Below are positions 36,771 through 45,285 of a stretch of DNA of 64,000 nucleotides, one piece after another. Under the pieces are notes generated by a model. That model did no database searches. It saw nothing but the letters and a program-made list of their open reading frames with translations, and was not told the origin of the DNA. Position 1 is the stretch's first letter; the number at the start of each line of letters is the position of its first letter. The DNA is from Sphingorhabdus sp. EL138 (GTDB lineage: Bacteria > Pseudomonadota > Alphaproteobacteria > Sphingomonadales > Sphingomonadaceae). A program made the position numbers and the translations under genes. The stretch is from contig NZ_CAMAYF010000006.1 of the NCBI RefSeq assembly GCF_945862485.1, positions 41,688 through 105,687 of the forward strand, written 5' to 3'.

Positions 36771-38354
36771 ATGGACGAATTCGACATCATTGTTATTGGC
36801 GGTGGTTCCGCAGGCAGCGCAGCCGCCGGACGTTTGTCCGAAGGTGGCAAATATAAGGTCTGCTTGATTGAGGCCGGCGGCAACAACAATAATATGTTGA
36901 TCAAGACGCCAGGTTTCATGCCGTTCATCCGCAATGGGTCCAATTATAAATATGAAACCGTCCCGCAAAAGGGTCTGAATGGTCGCACGGGTTACCAACC
37001 GCGCGGCAAGGGCCTTGGCGGGTCAAGCGCGATCAACGCGATGGTCTACATTCGCGGCCATAAATATGACTATGACAATTGGGCCGCCTTGGGCTGCGAT
37101 GGTTGGTCCTATGATGACGTGTTGCCCTATTTTAAACGCTGCGAAGATAATGAGCGCGGCGCAGATCCATTCCACGGATCGGGCGGGCCGCTTTCAGTTT
37201 CCGATCAACGCTGGCCACAAGCAGGCAGCCTTGCCTTCATTGCAGCCGCTGCCGAATTGCAATTGCCCGTCAATTCGGACTTCAACGGCGCGACGCAGGA
37301 CGGCTTTGGCCTGTATCAGGTTACGCAAAAGGGCGGCGAACGTTGGACCGCCGCGCGCGCCTATGTCGAACCTGCGCGTGACCGTATGGAGGTGCTGACT
37401 GGCGCGCTGACCGAAAAAATCATCGTCGAAAATGGCCGCGCCACGGGCGTAGTCATTCGTCAGGGCCGCAAACGTCGGACAATCAAAGCGCGCGGGGCGG
37501 TTATCCTATCCGCAGGTGCCTTTGGCTCGCCACAAATCTTGATGCTATCGGGCATGGGGCCAGCCGAACATTTACGCAGTGTTGGCGTCGATATTGTCCA
37601 TGACAAGGCGGCGGTTGGCGCCGACCTGCAAGACCATATTGATTATGTCTCCAGCTTCAAAACCCAATCCAAGGATGATTTCTTCGGCGATTCGCTCGCT
37701 GGCACGGCCAAGATGGTCATGGCTATCATCGAACATCGCCGCAAACGCACCGGCATCATGACCACCTGCTTTGCCGAGGCGGGTGGATTCTGGCGTTCGG
37801 ACCCAAGCTTACCAGCGCCCGACATCCAATATCACTTCGTGCCTGCCATGCTGGAAGATCATGGCCGTTCCTCAGTGAAAGGCCACGGCTTTAGCTGCCA
37901 TGCCTGCGTTCTGCGCCCGGAAAGCCGTGGGACCGTGCGTTTGGCGTCGTCAGACGCACGCGTCGCTCCAGTCATTGACCCCGCCTTCTTAAGCGATGAC
38001 CGCGACATGGCGACACTGCGCGCCGGCGTGCGCGCGATGCACCGCATATTCGAAGCGCCTGCACTGGCCGCCTATAATGGCCAGAACCGGCATCCGGTGG
38101 ATCTCAATGACGACGCAGCATTTGACGATCTGATCCGCAGCCGCGCCGACACCGTCTACCACCCTGTTGGCACCTGCCGCATGGGGCCGAATGACGATGA
38201 TGTTGTCGACGCGCGCTTGAAATATCGGGGCATAGAAGGGCTATATGTGGCCGATGCTAGCATCATGCCGCGTCTTGTTTCGGGTAACACCAATGCGCCA
38301 AGCATCATGATTGGCGAAAGATGTGCCGAATTTGTCCGCGCTGATTTGCAATAA
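36771..38354 (+). CDS. GMC family FAD oxidoreductase (choline dehydrogenase-like)
   Basis: 527 residues. The FAD dinucleotide fold is 'FDIIVIGGGSAGSAAAGRLSE' less one residue at the start, with the second GMC block 'GKGLGGSSAINAMVYIRG' and signature 2 'GAFGSPQILMLSGMGP'. The active-site His lies in 'VYHPVGTCRMGP' near the C-terminus, followed by 'GLYVADASIMPRLVSGNTNAP'. Substrate is an unknown alcohol; choline dehydrogenase itself is one option. The start is set at 36771, where the FAD domain begins. Confidence 0.9.
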   Translation: MDEFDIIVIGGGSAGSAAAGRLSEGGKYKVCLIEAGGNNNNMLIKTPGFMPFIRNGSNYKYETVPQKGLNGRTGYQPRGKGLGGSSAINAMVYIRGHKYDYDNWAALGCDGWSYDDVLPYFKRCEDNERGADPFHGSGGPLSVSDQRWPQAGSLAFIAAAAELQLPVNSDFNGATQDGFGLYQVTQKGGERWTAARAYVEPARDRMEVLTGALTEKIIVENGRATGVVIRQGRKRRTIKARGAVILSAGAFGSPQILMLSGMGPAEHLRSVGVDIVHDKAAVGADLQDHIDYVSSFKTQSKDDFFGDSLAGTAKMVMAIIEHRRKRTGIMTTCFAEAGGFWRSDPSLPAPDIQYHFVPAMLEDHGRSSVKGHGFSCHACVLRPESRGTVRLASSDARVAPVIDPAFLSDDRDMATLRAGVRAMHRIFEAPALAAYNGQNRHPVDLNDDAAFDDLIRSRADTVYHPVGTCRMGPNDDDVVDARLKYRGIEGLYVADASIMPRLVSGNTNAPSIMIGERCAEFVRADLQ

Positions 38355-38395
38355 TCTTGCCTAAATGTGGCGCTGCGGTTAACCGCGTGGCCGCT

Positions 38396-39802
38396 ATGGT
38401 GATTAACGGAACAGAATATATCAGCACACGCGGCCACGCAGACGTGCTTGATTTTGCAGGCGTCACGCTCACAGGGCTGGCCAGCGACGGCGGGCTATAT
38501 GTGCCGCGCCATTGGCCGCAATTTTCGACCGACGAGATCGCTGCGATGCGCGGACTGTCTTATGTGGACCTGGCCGCGCGCATCATGGCGCCATTTACGG
38601 TCGGCGTTTTGGACGAAGCAGAGCTGAAGAGCTTGTGCGCCACAGCTTATGGATCCTTCGCCCATACAGCGGTGACGCCTTTGGTGCAGTTGGATGGACA
38701 GCATTGGTTGCTTGAGCTGTTTCACGGCCCAACCTTGGCGTTCAAGGACGTGGCGCTGCAATTGCTGGGGCAGTTTTTTGAACGTTTTCTGTCGGGCACC
38801 GACACAAAGCTGACGATTGTCGGCGCCACCTCTGGCGACACGGGTTCAGCCGCGATTGATGCCGTTGCCGGACGCGCGCAGATTGAGATTTTCATGCTGC
38901 ATCCACATAATCGCGTATCCGATGTGCAGCGGCGGCAGATGACAACCATCCTTGCGCCCAACGTCCATAACATTGCCATTGGCGGCAGCTTTGATGACGC
39001 CCAAGCTATGGTAAAGCGGATGTTCAACGACAAGGATGTGAATGGCCCGCTGACACTCTCTGCGGTCAATTCAATCAATTGGGCCCGCCTGATGGCGCAA
39101 GTGGTCTATTATTTCTACGCCGCACTTCGGCTTGGCGGTCCTGAACGCAAAGTCGCCTTTTCGGTACCGACCGGAAATTTCGGCGATGTGTTTGCTGGCT
39201 ATGTCGCCGCGCAAATGGGCCTGCCGATTGAGCGGCTGATTGTGGCCACCAATATCAACGATATTTTGCACCGCGCTTTGTCAAAAGGGGATTATTCGGT
39301 GCTGGGCGTGACCCCGACAGCATCGCCATCGATGGACATTCAGGTGTCGAGCAATTTTGAACGCTTATTGTTCGATCTGGAGGGCCGTGACGGGATCACC
39401 ACAGGCGCGCGGATGAAATGGTTCGAACAAATGGGCAAGATGGTGTTGTCACCCGAGATGCGCAAAAAAGCGATATTGCTCACCAGCGCGCGCACCGATG
39501 CCGAACAGATGTCGGCGGCCATGCGTTGGGCCTATGGCGCAACCGACCAAATTATCGATCCGCACACCGCCATCGCTTTGCACGCCGCGCGCAACGCGGG
39601 CATCCGCCCCGACGTGCCCGTGGTGACATTGGCAACCGCGCACCCAGCCAAATTCCCCGACGCCGTTGAAAACGCAACGGGCATTCGCCCCGCTTTGCCA
39701 GCGCGGGTGGCACAATTATTTGACCGCGAGGAACGCTTTGACGTCCTGCCCGGCGCATATGACGCCGTGCGTGATTATGTGCTGGCGCGCGCCACGCGTT
39801 GA
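38396..39802 (+). CDS. thrC: Threonine synthase
   Basis: 468 residues. The PLP-enzyme pattern includes 'YISTRGHADVLDFAGVTL' and 'LASDGGLYVP' at the N-terminus, the PLP Lys in 'ELFHGPTLAFKDVALQLLG', and 'GATSGDTGSAAI'. It turns O-phosphohomoserine into threonine. The ATG at 38396 is chosen because the family starts near 'YISTRG'; an in-frame TTG at 38357 would extend it without homology. The last codon overlaps a TTG of the next gene (TTGA). Confidence 0.96.
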   Translation: MVINGTEYISTRGHADVLDFAGVTLTGLASDGGLYVPRHWPQFSTDEIAAMRGLSYVDLAARIMAPFTVGVLDEAELKSLCATAYGSFAHTAVTPLVQLDGQHWLLELFHGPTLAFKDVALQLLGQFFERFLSGTDTKLTIVGATSGDTGSAAIDAVAGRAQIEIFMLHPHNRVSDVQRRQMTTILAPNVHNIAIGGSFDDAQAMVKRMFNDKDVNGPLTLSAVNSINWARLMAQVVYYFYAALRLGGPERKVAFSVPTGNFGDVFAGYVAAQMGLPIERLIVATNINDILHRALSKGDYSVLGVTPTASPSMDIQVSSNFERLLFDLEGRDGITTGARMKWFEQMGKMVLSPEMRKKAILLTSARTDAEQMSAAMRWAYGATDQIIDPHTAIALHAARNAGIRPDVPVVTLATAHPAKFPDAVENATGIRPALPARVAQLFDREERFDVLPGAYDAVRDYVLARATR

Positions 39803-39804
39803 AT

Positions 39805-40683
39805 ATGAAGCCGGATTTCGTCACCCTAATCAGCGAACCGCGCAGCGATTATACGCTGATCGATTCAGGCCATGGCCGCAAATATGAATCTTATGGTGAC
39901 CGCCATTTCATCCGCCCCGAACCGCAAGCCATGTGGGCACCGGCCTTAACCGAATGGCCCGCTGACGCCGAATTTGTGCCGGGATCAGACGATGATGGCG
40001 GCGGCCGTTGGTATAACAACAAGCCAGTTCCGATGGATGGATGGCCACTGTCGTGGAATGACGAAGTGCATTTTAATGCGTCCTGCACACCGTTTCGCCA
40101 TTTAGGTTTCTTCCCAGATATGGATCCGGTGTGGCGCTGGATGCGGGGGCAATTGGAGGGCGTTACTGACCCAGTTGCCATGAACCTGTTCGGCTATACC
40201 GGCGTTGGCACGCTCGCTTTGTCTGCTGCGGGCGCGCAGATGGTGCATGTCGATGCGTCCAAGAAGTCGGTTGGGCAAGCGCGGGCCAATGCCGAAATGT
40301 CGGGCATGGCAGACCGCCCGATCCGTTGGATTGTCGATGACGCCGCCAAATTTGTTGCGCGCGAAGTGCGTCGCGAAAAACGCTATGATGGCATATTGTT
40401 GGATCCGCCCAAATATGGCCGTGGTCCCGAGGGCGAAGTTTGGCGGCTGGAAGAGGATTTGCCTGAGCTGATCGCCAATTGCCGCAAGCTGTTGGATGCG
40501 GAATCGAAATTTCTGTTTTTGACCGTCTACGCCGTGCGAATGTCCGCATTGGCATTGGGCGGGCTATTGGAATCGCATTTTGCGGACCTTGGCGGCAAGG
40601 TGGAATTTGGCGAACTGGCGGTGCGCGAACAAGGCCGGGGCATGCTTTTGCCCACCGCCATCTTCGCCCGCTGGTCGCGTTAA
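39805..40683 (+). CDS. Class I SAM-dependent methyltransferase (RlmI/RlmK-like)
   Basis: 292 residues from ATG 39805; TTG 39799, overlapping the thrC stop, is an alternative. The N-terminal part 'YTLIDSGHGRKYESYGD' and 'PEPQAMWAPAL' is typical of an annotated alphaproteobacterial rRNA methyltransferase group. SAM motif I is 'AMNLFGYTGVGTLALSAAGA', and 'YDGILLDPPKYGRGPEGEVW' carries the DPPK active-site motif seen in rRNA m5C/m2G methyltransferases of the RlmI/RlmK class. The exact target base is unknown. Confidence 0.87.
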   Translation: MKPDFVTLISEPRSDYTLIDSGHGRKYESYGDRHFIRPEPQAMWAPALTEWPADAEFVPGSDDDGGGRWYNNKPVPMDGWPLSWNDEVHFNASCTPFRHLGFFPDMDPVWRWMRGQLEGVTDPVAMNLFGYTGVGTLALSAAGAQMVHVDASKKSVGQARANAEMSGMADRPIRWIVDDAAKFVAREVRREKRYDGILLDPPKYGRGPEGEVWRLEEDLPELIANCRKLLDAESKFLFLTVYAVRMSALALGGLLESHFADLGGKVEFGELAVREQGRGMLLPTAIFARWSR

Positions 40684-40691
40684 GGAGTATC

Positions 40692-41060
40692 ATGAGCGAC
40701 AGTTTAATTCTTGAAGTGCACGACCTTGTCGTCAATGTCCTGACGGGCATTTACAGCCAGGAAACGCATCTGCCACAACCGCTGCGCATATCCATCAGTA
40801 CCACGCTGGATATGGCCCCGCATTACGCGCCAGATACGCCCTTATCGGCTTCCAAAAATTATATGACGCTGAAAGAAGCAGCGACAAAATTGCCAGAGGG
40901 CGTGCACTTCACTTTGATTGAGGCGGTGGCCGATCATATCATGGACACTCTGTTCGCCGACGATCCGCGTGTCAGCAACATCGTCGTCAAAATCGTCAAG
41001 CTGGCGATTGCCGAAGATAATGAGGCGATTGGCATCACCATGTCGCGGGCCCGCAAGTGA
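40692..41060 (+). CDS. folB: Dihydroneopterin aldolase
   Basis: 122 residues with FolB-type features: 'VHDLVVNVLTGIYSQETHLPQPL' (N-terminal substrate residues), 'YMTLKEAATKLPEGVHFTLIEAVAD' and 'VVKIVKLAIAEDNEAIGI'. It makes 6-hydroxymethyl-7,8-dihydropterin for folate. AAGGAG lies 4 nt before ATG 40692, setting the start. It overlaps the SDR gene by 4 nt. Confidence 0.88.
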   Translation: MSDSLILEVHDLVVNVLTGIYSQETHLPQPLRISISTTLDMAPHYAPDTPLSASKNYMTLKEAATKLPEGVHFTLIEAVADHIMDTLFADDPRVSNIVVKIVKLAIAEDNEAIGITMSRARK

Positions 41061-41812
41061 CCGTTAGACCGCTTGCAATTGTCACCGGTGGCAAGCGCAG
41101 GCTGGGCGCCGCGATTGCGGCGAAACTCGCGGGCGCTGGCTATGCGCTGGCGTTGGTCAGCCATATGGACACGCCGCCCGAGCCGGTTTTGGCAGCGGCG
41201 CTAGAGGCAAACGGCAGCGAATGGCATGCCTTCACCTTTGACCTCAGCGCGGGCGATCCGGCCAAGCTACTGGACATGATTGCCAGCCATTTTGGGCGCA
41301 TACCGGATCTGCTGGTGAACAGTGCCGCCATGTTTGGGCAAGACGGCTGGCAGACGATGACGCTAGAAACGCTGGAGGCGCATTTCCGGTTGAACCTGTT
41401 TGCGCCCTTATTGCTAAGCCAGGCTTTGGTGCAGGCCGCTGGCCCAGAGTGTCGCCCCGCGATCGTTAACATCCTTGATCAACGCGTGGTCAATCCGCAC
41501 CGTGACCAGATCAGCTACACCTTGTCTAAGCAAGCACTGGCAGCGTCCGTCCGGTCCATGGCCGCATCCTTCGCTGGACGCGCGCGCTACAATGGCGTCG
41601 CCCCCGGTCTTGTCATTGCAACCGATGATTATACCGCAGAGCAAGAAACACGGCTGGCCGATATGATGCCCTTGGGCGCGATGCCTTCGCCATCGGCTGT
41701 CGCAGATGCGGTCGTCTATCTCGCCCAAGCGCAGGACGTTACCGGCCAAGTCATTTTTGTCGACGGTGGCGCGCATTTGAAAAGTTTCGACCGCGACTTC
41801 ATGCATCTTTAG
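41057..41812 (+). CDS. SDR family oxidoreductase, pteridine reductase-like (FolM-like)
   Basis: 251 residues of the short-chain dehydrogenase fold. The nucleotide-binding region is 'IVTGGKRRLGAAIAAKLAGAG' less one residue, where Lys-Arg-Arg after TGG is the pattern of pteridine reductases (TGxxxR). The catalytic triad is Ser/Tyr/Lys, with 'SYTLSKQALAASVRSMA' holding Tyr and Lys. The coupling to folB (GTGA overlap) supports a dihydropterin or dihydrofolate reductase role. Whether it replaces folA cannot be judged from this window. Confidence 0.87.
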   Translation: MTVRPLAIVTGGKRRLGAAIAAKLAGAGYALALVSHMDTPPEPVLAAALEANGSEWHAFTFDLSAGDPAKLLDMIASHFGRIPDLLVNSAAMFGQDGWQTMTLETLEAHFRLNLFAPLLLSQALVQAAGPECRPAIVNILDQRVVNPHRDQISYTLSKQALAASVRSMAASFAGRARYNGVAPGLVIATDDYTAEQETRLADMMPLGAMPSPSAVADAVVYLAQAQDVTGQVIFVDGGAHLKSFDRDFMHL

Positions 41813-42026
41813 CGCGCGCTTGCGACCGATTATTGCGCGAACGCACAAATAACTTGCGTTTTCTCCGTGGTTTCGCCATAGGCCGCTCAAGCGCATGAGG
41901 CGAGCGGACAATACCGCCGCAGTTTTGGCAGCGTGAGGGCCTTGATACAGGCTCCGCCAAACGAACAAGATGCGTAAGCTTAGAGGCTTCCCATATCACG
42001 CAGGGTTGTTTCCAACGGGTCAGCAT
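41799..42026 (-). CDS. Small basic protein with a CxxC pair, unknown
   Basis: 75 residues on the minus strand, starting at ATG 42026 with GGGAG 6 nt upstream. The middle contains 'SRCQNCGGIVRSPHALERP' (one CxxC pair) and a very basic tail 'MAKPRRKRKLFVRSRNNRS'. No family recognised. It overlaps the end of the SDR gene by 14 nt, tail to tail. The ribosome-binding site and a frame filling the gap favour a real gene, but it could be a chance frame. Confidence 0.4.
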   Translation of the reverse strand: MLTRWKQPCVIWEASKLTHLVRLAEPVSRPSRCQNCGGIVRSPHALERPMAKPRRKRKLFVRSRNNRSQARAKDA

Positions 42027-42117
42027 AAGCTGCTCCCGAACACCTGCTGTTGCGTCTGTGCGGTCCTGATGAAAGGACGCGCATGACGGGCCGCGACGAC
42101 TATTTGAAAGTATAAAA

Positions 42118-43653
42118 ATGTCTTTTTTCCAAGACCTGGGCCTTGCCCAACCTATCCTGAAGGCGCTTGAGGCGGCTGGCTATGATACGCCAACCCCCAT
42201 TCAGCAACAGGCCATTCCATCCTTGCTTCAAGGCCGCGATCTATGCGGCATTGCGCAGACCGGAACCGGCAAGACCGCGGCATTTGCATTGCCGTCCCTG
42301 CACCATTTCGCCACCAAACCAAAGGCGCGTCAGCAATATAGCTGCCGGATGCTTGTCTTGTCACCGACACGCGAACTCGCAGCACAAATCGCCGACAGCT
42401 TCCGCACTTATGGCAAATTTTTGGGCCTGAAGGTCGATTGCGTTTTTGGCGGCATGCCGATTTTCAGCCAGAAAAAGCGTCTTGCCGGCGGCGTCGATAT
42501 TCTCGTCGCGACACCAGGCCGCTTGATCGACCTGATTGAGCAACGCGCGGTAACGTTGAAGGACGTTGAAATCTTCGTGTTGGATGAAGCGGACCAGATG
42601 ATGGACCTTGGCTTTATTCACGCGCTGAAGCGTATTGACCAGTTGTTACCAAAGCAGCGTCAGACATTGTTCTTTTCGGCAACCATGCCAAAGGCGATTG
42701 CCGAGCTTGGAAACCGTTTCCTCAACAATCCAGTCCGTGTTTCGGTTGCGCCCGCAGCGACCACAGCAGAGCGCGTTGAGCAATTTGTGACCTTTGTCGA
42801 GCAGCGCGAAAAGCAGACTTTGCTGACACTCAAGCTGCAAAGCGAAGATATCGACCGTGCGTTGGTTTTCACGCGTACCAAGCATGGCGCCGACCGCGTT
42901 GTGCGTGGGTTGGCGGGTGCCGGCATTCAATCTGCCGCTATTCATGGCAACAAGTCGCAGGGCCAGCGTACCGCTGCGCTGCAAGCCTTCCGTGATGGCA
43001 AGATCAAAATCCTCGTGGCAACCGACATTGCGGCGCGCGGCATTGACGTCCCTGGCGTCAGCCATGTGTTCAACTTTGAACTGCCCAACGTGCCTGAACA
43101 ATATGTCCACCGCATTGGCCGCACCGCGCGCGCCGGCCGTGAAGGCATCGCGATGAGCTTCGTTGCGGGTGATGAACGCGGCTATATGAAGGATATCGAG
43201 CGTCTGACAGGCGTCCGCGCCATGACGCTTGGCCTGCCTGAAGGTTTCCGTGCAGCTGTTGCAGCCTTACCACCCCCTGTTGCCGATAAGAAACCGCAAC
43301 AGGCCCGCGGCGGTCGCGGCGGTGGTCAGCCCGGCGGCGGACGGACGAACTATGCTGGCAAGAAATTGGGCGGCAATAATGGCGGCACTGGCCTGAACGG
43401 GGAAACCCGCAACCGCACGCACGCTCCGCAAGGCGGATGGCAGCCCGCTATCGGTCCACGCGACGGCAGCCGAGAAGGTGGCAAAAACGACGCACGCCCA
43501 CGCAGCGACAATGCTGGTTCGGGTGATCGCCGGCCAACTGCCGACCGTGCCTTTGCCGCACGCAGCGAAAACCGCCGCGATCCCGGTGCACCGGCACGCA
43601 ATTACGGCCCCAAAAAGGGTGGATACAAAAACGCTGTGAAGCGCGCTAGTTGA
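42118..43653 (+). CDS. rhlE: DEAD-box ATP-dependent RNA helicase (RhlE type)
   Basis: 511 residues. All core motifs are present: Q-motif 'PTPIQQQAIP', Walker A 'AQTGTGKTAAFALP', 'PTRELA', DEAD box 'VLDEADQMMDLGF', 'FFSATMP' and 'HRIGRTARAGREG'. The last ~120 residues are a Gly/Arg/Asn-rich low-complexity tail ('RGGRGGGQPGGGRTNYAGKK'), typical for RNA binding. It unwinds RNA in ribosome assembly or mRNA decay. GAAAG 7 nt before the ATG is the best, but weak, ribosome-binding site. Confidence 0.95.
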   Translation: MSFFQDLGLAQPILKALEAAGYDTPTPIQQQAIPSLLQGRDLCGIAQTGTGKTAAFALPSLHHFATKPKARQQYSCRMLVLSPTRELAAQIADSFRTYGKFLGLKVDCVFGGMPIFSQKKRLAGGVDILVATPGRLIDLIEQRAVTLKDVEIFVLDEADQMMDLGFIHALKRIDQLLPKQRQTLFFSATMPKAIAELGNRFLNNPVRVSVAPAATTAERVEQFVTFVEQREKQTLLTLKLQSEDIDRALVFTRTKHGADRVVRGLAGAGIQSAAIHGNKSQGQRTAALQAFRDGKIKILVATDIAARGIDVPGVSHVFNFELPNVPEQYVHRIGRTARAGREGIAMSFVAGDERGYMKDIERLTGVRAMTLGLPEGFRAAVAALPPPVADKKPQQARGGRGGGQPGGGRTNYAGKKLGGNNGGTGLNGETRNRTHAPQGGWQPAIGPRDGSREGGKNDARPRSDNAGSGDRRPTADRAFAARSENRRDPGAPARNYGPKKGGYKNAVKRAS

Positions 43654-43662
43654 ACCTAGTGC

Positions 43663-43684
43663 CCCCTCCCGCCAGCGGGAGGGG
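43663..43684. repeat. Inverted repeat CCCCTCCCG-CCAG-CGGGAGGGG
   Basis: A 9-bp perfect stem (arms 43663-43671 and 43676-43684) with the loop CCAG sits in the gap between the convergent rhlE and purH. There is no T-run on either strand. Its form matches a dispersed C/G-rich intergenic repeat commonly seen in sphingomonad genomes; it may double as a bidirectional termination or mRNA-stability element. Confidence 0.55.
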
Positions 43685-43691
43685 ATCTACA

Positions 43692-45281
43692 TCAATGCCT
43701 AAAATGCCGCATGCCGGTGAAGACCATGGCCAAGCCAGCTTCATCAGCGGCGGCAATCACTTCATCATCACGCATCGATCCGCCCGGTTGAATGACCGCC
43801 GTGGCGCCCGCTTCTGCAGCAGCAAGTAAGCCGTCGGCAAAGGGGAAAAAGGCGTCAGAAGCGACGGCGGAACCCACTGTGCGCGGCGCAGCCCAGCCAT
43901 AAGTTTCGGCGGCCTCTATGGCCTTAATCGCGGCGATCCGCGCACTGTCACGCCGGTTCATTTGGCCCGCACCAATGCCGGCAGTTGCGCCGTCCTTGGC
44001 ATAGACAATCGCATTGGACTTCACATGCTTTGCAATCGTCCATGCAAAACGGCAGTCCGCCAGCTCCTGTGCGCTTGGCGCGCGCTTAGTGACCACGGTG
44101 AATGCTTCATCGGCCACATGGCCATTGTCGCGCGATTGCACGAGGAGCCCGCCGGTAATCGGCTTGATAGAAAGGCCACCGCGTTTCGGATTGGGCAATT
44201 CTCCGGTGAGCAACAACCGCAAATTCTTTTTCTTGGCGAATACGGCCTTGGCCGCATCATCGGCGGACGGAGCCGCGACGACTTCGGTAAATATCTCGGT
44301 AATCGCTTCGGCTGTCGCCGCATCGAGCGGGCGGTTGACGGCAACGATACCGCCAAAGGCCGAAACGCTGTCGCATTCCAGCGCCGCGCGATAGGCGTCG
44401 ATCAATGTCGCGCCCGTTGCCACGCCGCATGGGTTGGCGTGCTTAACGATTACGACTGTCGGTGGGCCGTCGCGAAATTCGGCGACCAGCTCAAGCGCGG
44501 CGTCAGCGTCATTGTAATTATTATAGGACAATTCCTTGCCCTGCACTTGTTCGGCTTGTGCAATGCCCGCAATATGCGGCCCGACGGGGACATATAGCGC
44601 CGCGCGCTGGTGCGGGTTTTCGCCATAACGCAATTCGGCCACGCGATTTCCGTTCACCGCAAGCATATCCGGAAACAATTGTTGCTGGTCGGCAAAGGCA
44701 AACCATTGGCTGATCATACTGTCATAAGCCGCGGTTGCCGAATAGGCCTTAGCCGCGCATTTGCGGCGGAAGTCATAGCTGGTTTTACCGTCGCTTTCCT
44801 CAAGCTCTGCGATCAGATCGTCATAATCGGCGGGATCGGTCAGGATCGTCACAAAGGCATGGTTTTTGGCGGCGCTACGCACCATCGATGGTCCGCCAAT
44901 GTCTATATTCTCGATGATTTCATCACGCGACGCGCCTTTGGCCGCCGTCTCGGCAAAGGGATAAAGATTTACGACCACAAGGTCGATGGCGCCAATATGG
45001 TGCTCGGCCATCGCAGCAACATGTTCGGGATTATCACGCACCGCAAGCAGACCGCCATGCACCATCGGATGCAATGTCTTAACACGTCCGTCCATCATCT
45101 CGGGAAAGCCCGTCAGCTCGCTGATGTCCTTTACGGTCAGGCCAGCGGCGCGGAGCGTTTTGGCCGTCCCGCCCGTCGACACCAATTCAACATGACGCGC
45201 CGCCAGCGCATGGCCGAGCTCAACCAATCCAGCCTTGTCGGAGACTGACAACAGGGCCCGTTTTATGACGACGTCTTGCAT
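43692..45281 (-). CDS. purH: Bifunctional AICAR formyltransferase/IMP cyclohydrolase
   Basis: 529 residues. The N-terminal IMP cyclohydrolase part has '[18 protein letters not shown]', '[13 protein letters not shown]' and '[20 protein letters not shown]'. The C-terminal transformylase has '[10 protein letters not shown]', '[14 protein letters not shown]' and '[19 protein letters not shown]'. It performs the last two steps of IMP synthesis. The heparinase-like gene ends 4 nt upstream, so it is in the rpe-heparinase-purH transcript. Confidence 0.98.
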   Translation of the reverse strand: MQDVVIKRALLSVSDKAGLVELGHALAARHVELVSTGGTAKTLRAAGLTVKDISELTGFPEMMDGRVKTLHPMVHGGLLAVRDNPEHVAAMAEHHIGAIDLVVVNLYPFAETAAKGASRDEIIENIDIGGPSMVRSAAKNHAFVTILTDPADYDDLIAELEESDGKTSYDFRRKCAAKAYSATAAYDSMISQWFAFADQQQLFPDMLAVNGNRVAELRYGENPHQRAALYVPVGPHIAGIAQAEQVQGKELSYNNYNDADAALELVAEFRDGPPTVVIVKHANPCGVATGATLIDAYRAALECDSVSAFGGIVAVNRPLDAATAEAITEIFTEVVAAPSADDAAKAVFAKKKNLRLLLTGELPNPKRGGLSIKPITGGLLVQSRDNGHVADEAFTVVTKRAPSAQELADCRFAWTIAKHVKSNAIVYAKDGATAGIGAGQMNRRDSARIAAIKAIEAAETYGWAAPRTVGSAVASDAFFPFADGLLAAAEAGATAVIQPGGSMRDDEVIAAADEAGLAMVFTGMRHFRH

Positions 45282-45285
45282 GAAT

